Assembly: GCA_003218885.1 (NCBI GenBank)
Contig: QHOV01000087.1
Location: 1 to 39,539 of the forward strand
Length of the DNA stretch: 39,539 nucleotides
Direction of reading: 5' to 3'
Source: Verrucomicrobiota bacterium
GTDB taxonomy: Bacteria; Verrucomicrobiota; Verrucomicrobiia; Chthoniobacterales; UBA10450
Shown one piece after another: positions 19,652-29,230 of the stretch. Numbering within the stretch: the stretch's first letter is position 1; each line of letters opens with the position of its first letter. Under the pieces are notes generated by a model. The model worked only from the letters and a program-made list of their open reading frames with translations, was not told the origin of the DNA and ran no database searches. A program made the translations under genes and the position numbers.

Positions 19652-21283
19652 TCACGTTGGAACTCTACTTCGAAAGAGCAAAATCGTTGGAAAAGGATAG
19701 GTCATATCTTGAGGAAAGCGCATAAGGTTAAGCTCGTGTCCAAAAATCTTCACGGGAACGCTATAGCTTTTTTCATACTTAAATTTTCCTTGCGCCTCCA
19801 CTTGTCTGACAGTTGCGCTAATTTGTGCCGGATCAATCTGGAGTGGGAATCCTACCAGAAAGAAGTCAGCGTTTTGCCAGGGACCCTGTAATTGAACCGC
19901 CACTTTTTCGCTGTTCAACGGCCTAGCAGCAGGCATTACCGTGTAAAAATAAGGTCCGTAGTGCCAGATGCCAATGGTCGCTGGCGCCTCGCCAATCAAC
20001 TTTTGGAGATCTTCCCGAAGAGCCTGGCGAGCGTCCTTTTGCTGCATGCCGCGATCGTATGCTACATCGAAAGCAACAGACGACCCAACAACGAGTAGAA
20101 GCGCACCGGTTAAAACGACGGCAAGTGCCCGCTTGTTTCTCAGTCCCAACTGGAGGTCGCTGCAGGCTATGCCAACGAGTATACAAAATCCAGGAAACAA
20201 AAGCATGGTTATCCGAGCGAAATATGGCCCGAGGTAACCTTTTCCCATTAAATACAGATACAAAAGCGAGAAAATCAGTATTGGCACGGTAAGGCTGTAA
20301 AGACTGTGCCTGAAAACAAGATACAAAATCGCGCAGTAAGGAACCACCCAGAGCAAGGGATACGTCGCGAATGGAATCAGGTATGTGACATACCTCCATA
20401 CAACCGATAAATTAACCAACTGACTCCTGGTGAACTCGTGTAACGAAGCGTATCTTAGCGTTTCCCCGGTAATTGCTTTTGTGACGCTTGACGGATCGAA
20501 AAACAGCATCGGATGACCCAGGAATAGTCCAATTCCAAATCCCAAACCGATCAACCAAACTTGACCTGCAGCTAAGTTTCTCACGCGCTCCAAAAGCCGG
20601 ACCTTCCTGCTTTGCAAGTTATCCGTGCCATTAAATAGCAAATAGAGGCATGGAATCACTACTATGATCCCAACCGGATAACGGGTCGCTGCTCCCAAAC
20701 CAGAAATTAGACCGACAGTAAAAAGCAGCTGCCACCGTTGGGTTTTCCGGAGCTTCAGAGACAGCCAAATAACCAGGGCGCACAATAAATTGCTCAAGAT
20801 GTGAGTCCTCATAAAATGTGCGTAAATCACCTGCATTGGGAGAACAGCATAGCAAAGCGCGCCCACAAGAGACGCATAGAAATTCTGACTCGCTTCTCTA
20901 ATGGCAAGAAATACAATAACAATGCTACAGAGATCGAACAGGATCGACATCCATCGGCAAATGTACAAAAGATCGGATTGATCGTTCGCGTTCATTGAGT
21001 CGGCAGGGCGCACGTCTTTTTTACCCGATATCTTAAGCATTGCTTGTGGCACGGCCCAAAGGTAATAATTAAAGGTGCCTTCAAAGTATGCACCAGGTGC
21101 CTTAATACGGCCTGCTAATAAATCTAGCTGGAGGACGCCCCTAAGACTGACAAACTCGTCCGGCTGAAAATTCAGTTCATGGCCATATCCGCTGCTGAGG
21201 CCCCAGCTCAATCCAGGTAGTCGAAGGCAGGCTGCTAACAAGAGGAGCCCTGAGAATAAGGCGGGTCGAAGAATTTTGTGCAC
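19652..21283 (-). CDS. GT39/ArnT-like polytopic membrane glycosyltransferase (GTG start)
   Basis: 543 aa, multiple TM; RLPGLSWGLSSGYGHELNFQPDEF. Confidence 0.75.
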   Translation of the reverse strand: MHKILRPALFSGLLLLAACLRLPGLSWGLSSGYGHELNFQPDEFVSLRGVLQLDLLAGRIKAPGAYFEGTFNYYLWAVPQAMLKISGKKDVRPADSMNANDQSDLLYICRWMSILFDLCSIVIVFLAIREASQNFYASLVGALCYAVLPMQVIYAHFMRTHILSNLLCALVIWLSLKLRKTQRWQLLFTVGLISGLGAATRYPVGIIVVIPCLYLLFNGTDNLQSRKVRLLERVRNLAAGQVWLIGLGFGIGLFLGHPMLFFDPSSVTKAITGETLRYASLHEFTRSQLVNLSVVWRYVTYLIPFATYPLLWVVPYCAILYLVFRHSLYSLTVPILIFSLLYLYLMGKGYLGPYFARITMLLFPGFCILVGIACSDLQLGLRNKRALAVVLTGALLLVVGSSVAFDVAYDRGMQQKDARQALREDLQKLIGEAPATIGIWHYGPYFYTVMPAARPLNSEKVAVQLQGPWQNADFFLVGFPLQIDPAQISATVRQVEAQGKFKYEKSYSVPVKIFGHELNLMRFPQDMTYPFPTILLFRSRVPT

Positions 21284-21330
21284 AAGTCAACCTCCGGGTG
21301 CGACACTTCGGAAAAGGGCTGTGAACTGCA

Positions 21331-23004
21331 TTAGTGTGGTGGCCACGGTTCGTCAGACCCGACGGGAGCAAGCTTTAGAATTGCCGTCTTGCCGCGGGAA
21401 TTATCTAGGAGGTGCCACTCGTATCCGGGAACAGCCGGCAGGCGCGACTGCTTGGTGGTCATTTCGTCACGCGAAACGAATAGCGCATAAACTGGGAGCG
21501 ACTGTTCCAAGCCGTGTTCGACCATGGCCAGAGCCTGCGGCCGGTCATAGCGCCATGTATAGCTCCATTTGTAATTATGATTTCCATCGATCGGAGCGGC
21601 GATGAATGAGCGCGGCAAAAGAGCGTTCAAGTAAACAGGATCAATATCGGAGAGAAGGATTCCAGGTTGCCGCTTTAACACTCTGGCAAACTGCCTTTGC
21701 GCGACAAACTGGATGGATTGGCGAGGTGGTGCGGTAAAATGAAGAGCGTCCCACGCCTGCGACCGATTAATGCCATGTGTGTTATAGCCGGAACGCGAAG
21801 GATAACCGAGACAGGCCGCGGCAAGCAAGATGAAGACGGCCAGCACAGCAAGAATTTGTTTTCTGGCAACAAGGTTGTTTGCGGCCCAAGCGACAGGTAG
21901 GATAGCGACCGCGACTAAGAGAATCAAAACCGGGAGGTAAAAGCGTCCGTCTCTGCCAAACAAATAGCATAACGATGCCGTAAAAGAGCTCAACGCCGCT
22001 AAGAACGCGCAACCAATGAACCAGCTGAGCCGGATAAAGAACAATCCGGCGCAAGTTAGAAGGACGAAGGCTGGCACAAAGGAGGTACCGGTGCCGAAGA
22101 TATTGGCAGCGTCATATCCGTGTGGCTGCACCGTGGCTTGGTTCCAAAGCATCAGAGCGTTTCGCGGAATATAGCGAAGACAAAAAAGAAGATGTTTCAT
22201 GCTAAAATAAGGCGCCCAGAAGTCGTAGCCTGTTTTAAGCGGTGAATGAAACTGGATGGTATTGAACGCGAGCGCGGGGCTGGCCGCGAGCGCGAAAACA
22301 ACCGGAAGCGCAGCGCAATGGAGCAGCCAGCGCAGTCGCATCCCCCGCATTGGGAACACAGCCATCGCCAGCAATACCGGTGCAAAAAAGAGCGACTGAA
22401 GTCGGACGTTTAATGAAAGACCAAGAAGAACGGCCGATAAATAGATTTTCCAGCGGCGTTCTTCCTTAACTCCCAGGTAGGCGAACATAAAGGCGAGGAC
22501 AACTAACAACGAGGCACTCACTTCGCTCAGTGACGAACGACAGAACGTGAAGAAGCCAGGCAGGGTCGCGAGTACAAGCACTGCAAACCCGCCCGTCAAT
22601 GGCATCGCCAGATATGCGTAAAAAGCAAATACAGCCAAAAGCAGGGCCAGCCCCATCGTTTGATTCGTCCGAAACGGTGCCAGCACGCTATCTGCTCCTG
22701 GCAGAACCTTCAGCCAGGGAAGCATCAGCACTGGGTAACCAAAGGGGTACCTTGATGGCAATCTCTCGTATCCAATCTGTATGTAAGGCCATGCATCCCT
22801 CCGCAGCGCTTTGGCCTGTGCGAAATATTCCGTCGCATCCGGATGCGGAGCAAGGTCGAGCAGCGTTGTCTTGCTGTAGTCAATTCTAAGAACCGCAAAG
22901 TAATAGAACGTTAGGGCGCAGAGGAGAAGCAATACGCCCACCAAGAACTGCGCAGGGGCAAATTTTGTCAGCCACATCGTTTTTGTGACAACTGTTTGGT
23001 TCAT
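21331..23004 (-). CDS. GT39-like polytopic membrane glycosyltransferase
   Basis: 557 aa, ~12 hydrophobic segments; PHPDATEYFAQAKALRRD and SRYPFGYPVLMLPWL suggest a GT39-like fold. Confidence 0.65.
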   Translation of the reverse strand: MNQTVVTKTMWLTKFAPAQFLVGVLLLLCALTFYYFAVLRIDYSKTTLLDLAPHPDATEYFAQAKALRRDAWPYIQIGYERLPSRYPFGYPVLMLPWLKVLPGADSVLAPFRTNQTMGLALLLAVFAFYAYLAMPLTGGFAVLVLATLPGFFTFCRSSLSEVSASLLVVLAFMFAYLGVKEERRWKIYLSAVLLGLSLNVRLQSLFFAPVLLAMAVFPMRGMRLRWLLHCAALPVVFALAASPALAFNTIQFHSPLKTGYDFWAPYFSMKHLLFCLRYIPRNALMLWNQATVQPHGYDAANIFGTGTSFVPAFVLLTCAGLFFIRLSWFIGCAFLAALSSFTASLCYLFGRDGRFYLPVLILLVAVAILPVAWAANNLVARKQILAVLAVFILLAAACLGYPSRSGYNTHGINRSQAWDALHFTAPPRQSIQFVAQRQFARVLKRQPGILLSDIDPVYLNALLPRSFIAAPIDGNHNYKWSYTWRYDRPQALAMVEHGLEQSLPVYALFVSRDEMTTKQSRLPAVPGYEWHLLDNSRGKTAILKLAPVGSDEPWPPH

Positions 23005-23095
23005 TTTTGAGTGACGCCGCGCTCTTATCGGAGATCAGAACCGGGAAAAAGCGCGATGTTTTATCCAGGGTTTCACAGCTTGGGAACTCACCAAT

Positions 23096-23521
23096 TCACG
23101 GTTGCGCGAGCAGATAAATTGCGACAAGCGTGAGCAGAAAGTACGGCACAAGCACCGCCGCTCCTGCATAATCTTTAGCCATTCGCTGCCCAAAGAATAG
23201 CGCAATAACCGCAACGGCGGAAATGACTGCGCCATAGAACGCGACACTCGCATCGTGCAAAAGAATTACTGCGACGCACCCAATCGCGCTCAGTGCTCCG
23301 GCTGCGACTTCCAGAATCGTAATTACGGTCAGCAGAGCAGGCACAACTCTCGCTAACGGACTTCTCGCGAAATGTCCTTTTAGCCATTCGAGATTTCCGC
23401 GGCAATCGACAATTTTATCAATTCCCGATTGAAGAAAAAGAATCGCGAGAAAAGCAGAAGCGAAGATCCGCATCAGGTAGATTGCTCCGGCGAACGTGTG
23501 CAAACTTGGCATGACGAACAC
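23096..23521 (-). CDS. DoxX-like small membrane protein
   Basis: 141 aa, four TM segments; MRIFASAFLAILFLQSGIDKIVDCRGNLEWLKGHFA. Confidence 0.7.
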   Translation of the reverse strand: MFVMPSLHTFAGAIYLMRIFASAFLAILFLQSGIDKIVDCRGNLEWLKGHFARSPLARVVPALLTVITILEVAAGALSAIGCVAVILLHDASVAFYGAVISAVAVIALFFGQRMAKDYAGAAVLVPYFLLTLVAIYLLAQP

Positions 23522-23624
23522 ATCTAACTAGAAGGATCCAGTTTTGTCGATGCTTCCATCGTAGGAACATGCGCTCGACGTCCCGACAACAGCGTGCCAT
23601 CCCCCACCAGCGAATCTGCTATCG

Positions 23625-23662
23625 CAAAAAAACAGGGACGCGGTTGTGTCCGCGTCCCTGTT
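23625..23662 (-). terminator. Rho-independent terminator of the subtilase gene
   Basis: 14-bp perfect stem AAACAGGGACGCGG-ttgtgt-CCGCGTCCCTGTTT; - strand transcript continues into a T-run (complement of aaaaaaa at 23625-23631). Confidence 0.88.
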
Positions 23663-23679
23663 TGTATTTTTTGATCCGA

Positions 23680-25938
23680 TTATCGACCGACTATCGCGTA
23701 GTAGGCGAGATGCAGGTCGTTGCCGCCGTCCCCGTCTAGGTTGATCCAACCCTGGACCACATCGCCATGACCTGAATTGACAGTCACAGTCATGGTGGTC
23801 GAACCGTTGGCCGGCACGGTGACACTTCCCGGGACGGTGATCCGATCATCTGGCGTGCTCAGGGTTCCAGCGTTGTAGATGAGGGGGACCGTTCCTCCGA
23901 ATGTATCGGGAGTGAACTTCGTCGTCGCGACATTGAATGTCTGATCACTGCCAGTCGGGTTATACAATGTCACAGTGAGCGAGGTCGGATGACCGACTGT
24001 AACTTTGCCGAAGCTCGCCGAAACCGGGTCCATCCATGTCGTCGCATCCGCAGCCACCGAGAGGTTCTCGCGCCCACCGCCCTGTGCTGTCGGTCCGATG
24101 TCGTGCAAACCGGTCTTGGCATCCTTAATCACCAGGTCCGCGTGATTGACGAGCGCTGACTTGACCTCCGCAGGCGACCACGAGGAGTTTAGGTTCAGGA
24201 GTACAGCCGCCGATCCCGCAATGTGCGGCGTTGACATCGATGTTCCGCTGAAGAAGGCCCATCCGGTGCCGTCGCCCGGACACGTGTCGGGCTTGCCTAC
24301 GCAAGTGATCGAGCTCAGGACGTTCACGCCCACTGAGGTCAGGTCGGGCTTGACGGCGAAGTCGACGGCCGTCGGGCCCTGGCTGCTGAAGCCGGCCAAG
24401 ATGTCCTTGTTGGGAGTGATGAACTCCTCAAACGTGGCGACCGCTGAAGCTGTGGTTTCTCCGGAGGCACGCAGTGCTGCCCCTTCACTCAGGCCGATCA
24501 TGACTGCCGGCAAGTCGTCGCCGCCACCTCCATCCTTGGACATGGCGGTCGGGTCACCGGCAACATTGTTGATCACGAGCACGCCGATAGCACCGGCCGC
24601 GATCGCGTTGCGCACCTTCGTGCTGAAGGTGCACGTCCCGCGGTTGATGATTGCTAGCTTACCGGAAGCGCCCGGATCGACGCTGGTGCAGCTGGTGCTG
24701 TGTGTGTCGAAAAGATCATACGAGGCGGTGGAAAGTGCAGGAAACTCTCCGACGGCCGCACCGATCGTCGTTCCGCCACCCGCTGGATACGTGAACGGCT
24801 GGCCGACAAAATGCTGGTTCGTGCTCGCGCCGACGGTGATGATCTTGCGCGCACGGCCCGGCGACTCGAGAGTGCCTGGCCCGGGACCGCTGTTACCGGC
24901 CGCTACGGCCACGACCAAACCCGCGTCCACTGCGTTATCGAGCCCGTTCGCAAGCAGGTCGTTGTTACCGTGGTAGGTGCCACCTAGCGAAAGATTGAGA
25001 ACGTCCATGCCGTCGGCGATCGCGGCATCGACTGCGTTTAAGATGTCCTCGCTGCGAGCGTTATCGACGTTGCCGGGAAAGACGTTGTAGTTCCCCAGCC
25101 AGGCGCCCGGCGCTATGCCGGATATGTCATCGATGCTCACGCCATTGACGACCGCAGTCTTGCCCGTAACCCCCGCCGCGATTCCAGCGGTGTGTGTCCC
25201 GTGGTCTTGGATGGCTTGGGCATCAAGGCCCTGCTGGTGGGCCTTGTTATAGAAGACCTTGGCAACAATGACCTTTGGCGAGACGTACTCGCAGTCTTGG
25301 TCGGGGTGGTGCGAAGTGCTATCTGCTGCATCGCATTTGGGAAATCCTGGAGGATAGCTGAAGCCAGTCGGGTCGAAGAAGAGGTGCAGCTCGTCGATCC
25401 CCGTGTCTATATCTCCAATCTTGATACCCGTGCCGGCGACGGACCTGCCGCCTGCGGCAGTCCAGGCATCCGACGCGTTGATGATCTTGTAGCTCTCGCT
25501 CAGGTTAGGATGATAAAGGGCGTTGTACTGGACGCGCTCCACCATCGGCGCGGCTGCGATCGTCTCCAGTGGCGTCCCGTTAAGTTGCACGGCGACCGCG
25601 TTGAGCGAGATATCGTACTCGCTGGTTATTCTTGCTCTGGACGCATTGGCTCGCAGCCAGCGTCTGAAATCGTTGCGTCCAGCAGACAACTGGGCGCGGT
25701 ACGATCTCGCGGTGTAACTATTGAGATCAATTTTCTTTCCAGCGGCTGGTTTGCTAGCGGAATGAATACTCAGGGGATCACCTTTAAGTTGGACGATCGC
25801 GCTCGATGTATCCACGTCCTGGCCCGGGTTGAAGGCGTCAGCGCTTGCATTCGATCGAGGCGAGCCGCCCACGCCAAGTGCAATAACGCTCAAGCCAATC
25901 GAAGAGAATATCAGGAATGTTGCGAGGATTTTTTTCAT
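23680..25938 (-). CDS. Secreted subtilisin-like (S8) serine protease with protease-associated domain
   Basis: 752 aa; signal peptide; catalytic triad IGDIDTGID, HGTHTAGIAAG, SGTSMSTPHIAGSAAVLL; PA-like AIINRGTCTFSTKVRNAIAAGAIGVLVINN. Confidence 0.95.
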   Translation of the reverse strand: MKKILATFLIFSSIGLSVIALGVGGSPRSNASADAFNPGQDVDTSSAIVQLKGDPLSIHSASKPAAGKKIDLNSYTARSYRAQLSAGRNDFRRWLRANASRARITSEYDISLNAVAVQLNGTPLETIAAAPMVERVQYNALYHPNLSESYKIINASDAWTAAGGRSVAGTGIKIGDIDTGIDELHLFFDPTGFSYPPGFPKCDAADSTSHHPDQDCEYVSPKVIVAKVFYNKAHQQGLDAQAIQDHGTHTAGIAAGVTGKTAVVNGVSIDDISGIAPGAWLGNYNVFPGNVDNARSEDILNAVDAAIADGMDVLNLSLGGTYHGNNDLLANGLDNAVDAGLVVAVAAGNSGPGPGTLESPGRARKIITVGASTNQHFVGQPFTYPAGGGTTIGAAVGEFPALSTASYDLFDTHSTSCTSVDPGASGKLAIINRGTCTFSTKVRNAIAAGAIGVLVINNVAGDPTAMSKDGGGGDDLPAVMIGLSEGAALRASGETTASAVATFEEFITPNKDILAGFSSQGPTAVDFAVKPDLTSVGVNVLSSITCVGKPDTCPGDGTGWAFFSGTSMSTPHIAGSAAVLLNLNSSWSPAEVKSALVNHADLVIKDAKTGLHDIGPTAQGGGRENLSVAADATTWMDPVSASFGKVTVGHPTSLTVTLYNPTGSDQTFNVATTKFTPDTFGGTVPLIYNAGTLSTPDDRITVPGSVTVPANGSTTMTVTVNSGHGDVVQGWINLDGDGGNDLHLAYYAIVGR

Positions 25939-25983
25939 AGGTGTTTAATGAGTGAAGGTTCACGACCGTCAGAGAGGACGTCT

Positions 25984-25999
25984 TGAATGTCAACATTCA
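25984..25999. promoter_or_regulatory. Operator-like dyad upstream of the subtilase
   Basis: TGAATGT-CA-ACATTCA perfect 7-bp inverted repeat, ~46 nt upstream of the ATG. Confidence 0.35.
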
Positions 26000-26116
26000 T
26001 TTGGCGTGAGAACGCGGTATCCATTGACATCGCAAACCGGCGACTAACTGTCGCCATCCGGCAAGCGGTCTGCTGGCGACCAGTTTCGAAATAGCGCCTA
26101 CTATCAATTCTCGGTC

Positions 26117-27487
26117 TCAATCGCCTTGGGCGACTGCATCGGCAAAGGCGACATCGCCTGATTTCAAATCCAACTCCGCTTCGCCCGCTGTCCCAAAAAC
26201 GCGCGCCCGGCTTTCATCAAATTCTTTTTCCCAGCGCGCGACCACCACCGTCGCAAGGCAATTGCCGATCACATTCACGCAGGTGCGCCCCATGTCCATC
26301 AATTCATCCACGCCGAAAATAATCGCCACACCGATCGGTCCCAATCCTGACGGCACAAACGAATTCAATGCCGCCAGCAAAATGACAAGCGACGATCGCG
26401 GCACGCCGGCGACGCCTTTGGAAGTCAGCATCAACGTCAACATCATTGTGATCTGTTGGCCTAACGACATGTGCCATCCTATGGTCGTCTCTGCTGCTTG
26501 CGCCACGAACACCGAGGCCATTGCCAGATACAATGTCGATCCTGTGAGGTTGAATGAATAGCCGGTCGGCATCACGAAGCCGACGATGTGCGGCGGCACG
26601 CCGTAACGCTCCATCGATTCCATTGCTTTCGGCAAGGCTGATTCGCTGCTCGTGGTCGCGAAGGCGAGCGCCGCAGGCTCGCGCACCGCCCTGACGAATT
26701 GCTGCAACGGAATCCGCGCGATCCAAATCACCAATCCAAAGATCAACAAGATGAAAATCACGAGAGCCAGATAAAGCGAGCCAATCAATTTGCCCAGATT
26801 CACCAGCACGCCCGGGCCCTGCGTGCCAATCGTATGCGCCATCGCCGCGCCAACCCCGATCGGCGCAAACATCATTACGTAATTTGTAAACTTGAACATG
26901 ATCTGCGCGAGGCTCTCCATCGCCCGGATAATCGGTTTTCCCTTTTCGCCAATCGCTGATACAGCCAGCGCGAAGAGCACGCTGAATGCGACGATCTGCA
27001 AAACATCGCCGCGCACCATGGCGTCAATTACGCTGGAGGGGAACACGTGGACGATAGTTTCGACGAAAGTTTTCGGGTGACTTTGCTCAATCGTTTTAAT
27101 GGCGTCGATGTTTGTGGCGGCGAGAGCCACCCCAATGCCGGGCTTGGTGAAATTCACAACAGCCAGTCCGATGAACAGCGCTGCGGTGGTTACGATTTCG
27201 AAGTAAATCAGTGCTTTGATTCCCATTCGCCCCACCTTGCGAAGCGCACCTGCGCCAGCGATTCCCGCGACAATGGTTGAGAAAACAAGCGGCGCGATGA
27301 TGGATTTGATCAGGTTGATAAAGATGTCGCGCAAAAAATAGATTGCGTTCCCCCAATCGGGCCGGAGCCAGCCGATCAGACCGCCGGCAATGAGTCCGAT
27401 CATAATTTGCACTGTCAAAGAGGGGCGATACCAAGGCCGGCGTGCCTTTTGCGAAACCGTCGCAGTCATCGCGATCGTCATTAACAC
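26117..27487 (-). CDS. Dicarboxylate/amino acid:cation (Na+ or H+) symporter (DAACS family)
   Basis: 456 aa; NLIKSIIAPLVFSTIVAGIAG, AFATTSSESALPKAMESMERYGVPPHIVGFVMPTGYSFNLTGSTLYLAMASVF. Confidence 0.95.
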   Translation of the reverse strand: MLMTIAMTATVSQKARRPWYRPSLTVQIMIGLIAGGLIGWLRPDWGNAIYFLRDIFINLIKSIIAPLVFSTIVAGIAGAGALRKVGRMGIKALIYFEIVTTAALFIGLAVVNFTKPGIGVALAATNIDAIKTIEQSHPKTFVETIVHVFPSSVIDAMVRGDVLQIVAFSVLFALAVSAIGEKGKPIIRAMESLAQIMFKFTNYVMMFAPIGVGAAMAHTIGTQGPGVLVNLGKLIGSLYLALVIFILLIFGLVIWIARIPLQQFVRAVREPAALAFATTSSESALPKAMESMERYGVPPHIVGFVMPTGYSFNLTGSTLYLAMASVFVAQAAETTIGWHMSLGQQITMMLTLMLTSKGVAGVPRSSLVILLAALNSFVPSGLGPIGVAIIFGVDELMDMGRTCVNVIGNCLATVVVARWEKEFDESRARVFGTAGEAELDLKSGDVAFADAVAQGD

Positions 27488-27585
27488 AAAGGGAGATTCA
27501 AAACAGCACGCGTTTCAGCCTCGCGGCGGGCCTGACCTGTAAAGGAGCGGACGTCTTGGCTGCTGTTTTCGGCTGATGGCAGGCG

Positions 27586-28467
27586 TTAGTCTATCATCCG
27601 TCGATCAAGTTCGGCGTAAGCGTCGACGCGCCGATCGCGCAAAAATGGCCAATGCGTCCGTTGTTCGTTTACGCGATCCCATTCCACGTCGGCCATCACA
27701 ATCTCTTCTTGATCGACGGATCCTTTTGCAATGACTTCGCCGTCTGGTCCGCAAACAAAACTTTGCCCCCAGAACTCGATTCCGTCGCCGCCGGCGGGTG
27801 CTTCATGGCCAACGCGATTTGCAACCGCGACATAGCAACCATTCGTGATCGCATGACTGCGCTGGACCGTTTCCCAGGCGGAATGTTGCGCGGCGCCGAA
27901 CTCCTTCTTTTCCGACGGATGCCAGCCGATTGCCGTCGGATAAAAAATAATCTCCGCACCGCGCAATGCAGTTAGCCGCGCCGCTTCGGGATACCACTGG
28001 TCCCAGCAAACACAGACGCCAATTTTCCCCTGTGCCGTTTGCCACGCCTGAAATCCCAAGTCGCCTGGTGCGAAATAAAACTTCTCGTGATACAGCGGAT
28101 CGTCCGGGATGTGCATCTTGCGATATTTGCCGAGCAACTTTCCATTTCTGTCGATGATTGCCGCGGTGTTGTGGTAAACGCCGGCGCTGCGCTTTTCGAA
28201 AAGTGAGGCAATAATCACCGTGCCGGTTTCCCGCGCCAGCTCTCCCAATGCCGCTGTCGATTTTCCCGGCACCTCCTCGGCCAGATCGAAATTTTTGTGA
28301 TCTTCTGTCTGACAAAAATATTGCGATCGAAAAAGTTCCGGTAAACAAACCATCTGCGCGCCTTTTCCTGCCGCCTCGCGGATAAATTCAATCGCGCGCG
28401 CGAAATTCTTTTCCGGCTCAGGGCCGCAGCGCATCTGGATCAGAGCAATTTTCGTTGTGTTTGTCAT
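27586..28467 (-). CDS. aguB: Carbon-nitrogen hydrolase, probable N-carbamoylputrescine amidase
   Basis: 293 aa; Glu/Lys/Cys catalytic motifs CLPELFRSQYFCQ, KYRKMHIPDDPLYHEKFYF, GVCVCWDQWYPEAARL. Confidence 0.9.
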   Translation of the reverse strand: MTNTTKIALIQMRCGPEPEKNFARAIEFIREAAGKGAQMVCLPELFRSQYFCQTEDHKNFDLAEEVPGKSTAALGELARETGTVIIASLFEKRSAGVYHNTAAIIDRNGKLLGKYRKMHIPDDPLYHEKFYFAPGDLGFQAWQTAQGKIGVCVCWDQWYPEAARLTALRGAEIIFYPTAIGWHPSEKKEFGAAQHSAWETVQRSHAITNGCYVAVANRVGHEAPAGGDGIEFWGQSFVCGPDGEVIAKGSVDQEEIVMADVEWDRVNEQRTHWPFLRDRRVDAYAELDRRMID

Positions 28468-28574
28468 TCCGAGCGAAGTCGAGGAATCTCTAATTTATTC
28501 TAAGGCAACAGCAAGAGATGTCTCCAGCCTTCGGAAGAAGCTACAGCTTGGCAGCGACTCCGCTCAACATGACA
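28462..28574. repeat. Inverted-repeat (MITE/REP-like) element between the cyclophilin and aguB genes
   Basis: Left arm TGTCATTCCGAGCGAAGTCG; reverse complement of right arm TGTCATGTTGAGCGGAGTCG (16/20 matches). Confidence 0.7.
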
Positions 28575-28588
28575 GGGAGGAGAATCCT

Positions 28589-29194
28589 TTAATTCACCGA
28601 CTCGGCTGGCACGATCTTCACGCTTTCGATCACCACGCGTTTCGTCGGCTTACTCATTTCACCCATGCTGTTTTTCGTCACCGGCGTGTCCCCGATTTTT
28701 TCCAACACATCGTCGCCCTTGATAAGCTTGCCGAAGGTCGTGTATCGATGGTCGAGCCGATGAATCGGGGCAAGACAGATGAAGAATTGCGAGCCGGCCG
28801 AATCCGGATCAGGTTCGCGCGCCATCGAGATCACGCCGCGCTCATGCGGATGATCGTTAAACTCGGCTTTGATCTTGTAACCCGGACCACCTTGTCCGTA
28901 GCTGTTCTCTTTTGCCGGATCTTTCGAATTCGGGTCGCCGCCCTGGATCATGAATCCTTTGACGATCCGGTGGAAAATCGTCCCGTCGTAGAAATGCTGG
29001 CGCGCCAACTTCTTGAAATTCTCTACCGTATTTGGCGCCGCATCAGTCCAGAACTGCACGACCATCTCGCCTTCGGTTGTCTTAATCACTGCGACTTCGT
29101 TTGGTGAATTCATGGGAGTTTTCTCTTCTTTCTTTTCGTCTGCAGCAAAAACTGCCGAAGTTAACAATAGAGCCAGGATGACCGAGAATTTCAT
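28589..29194 (-). CDS. Secreted cyclophilin-type peptidyl-prolyl cis-trans isomerase
   Basis: MKFSVILALLLTSAVFAADEKKEE signal; FYDGTIFHRIVKGFMIQGGDP, SAGSQFFICLAPIHRLDHRYTTFGKLIKG. Confidence 0.93.
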   Translation of the reverse strand: MKFSVILALLLTSAVFAADEKKEEKTPMNSPNEVAVIKTTEGEMVVQFWTDAAPNTVENFKKLARQHFYDGTIFHRIVKGFMIQGGDPNSKDPAKENSYGQGGPGYKIKAEFNDHPHERGVISMAREPDPDSAGSQFFICLAPIHRLDHRYTTFGKLIKGDDVLEKIGDTPVTKNSMGEMSKPTKRVVIESVKIVPAESVN

Positions 29195-29230
29195 CCTGAC
29201 AAATGACATCAACGCATGGTCATGTCGAGC

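Noticed and set aside
24146-24976. 276-aa + strand ORF
   Set aside because: Antisense shadow of the subtilase gene; Ser/Pro/Ala-rich, no domain recognised.
25192-25986. 264-aa + strand ORF
   Set aside because: Antisense to the subtilase N-terminus; the opposite-strand signal peptide, propeptide and catalytic residues are clear.
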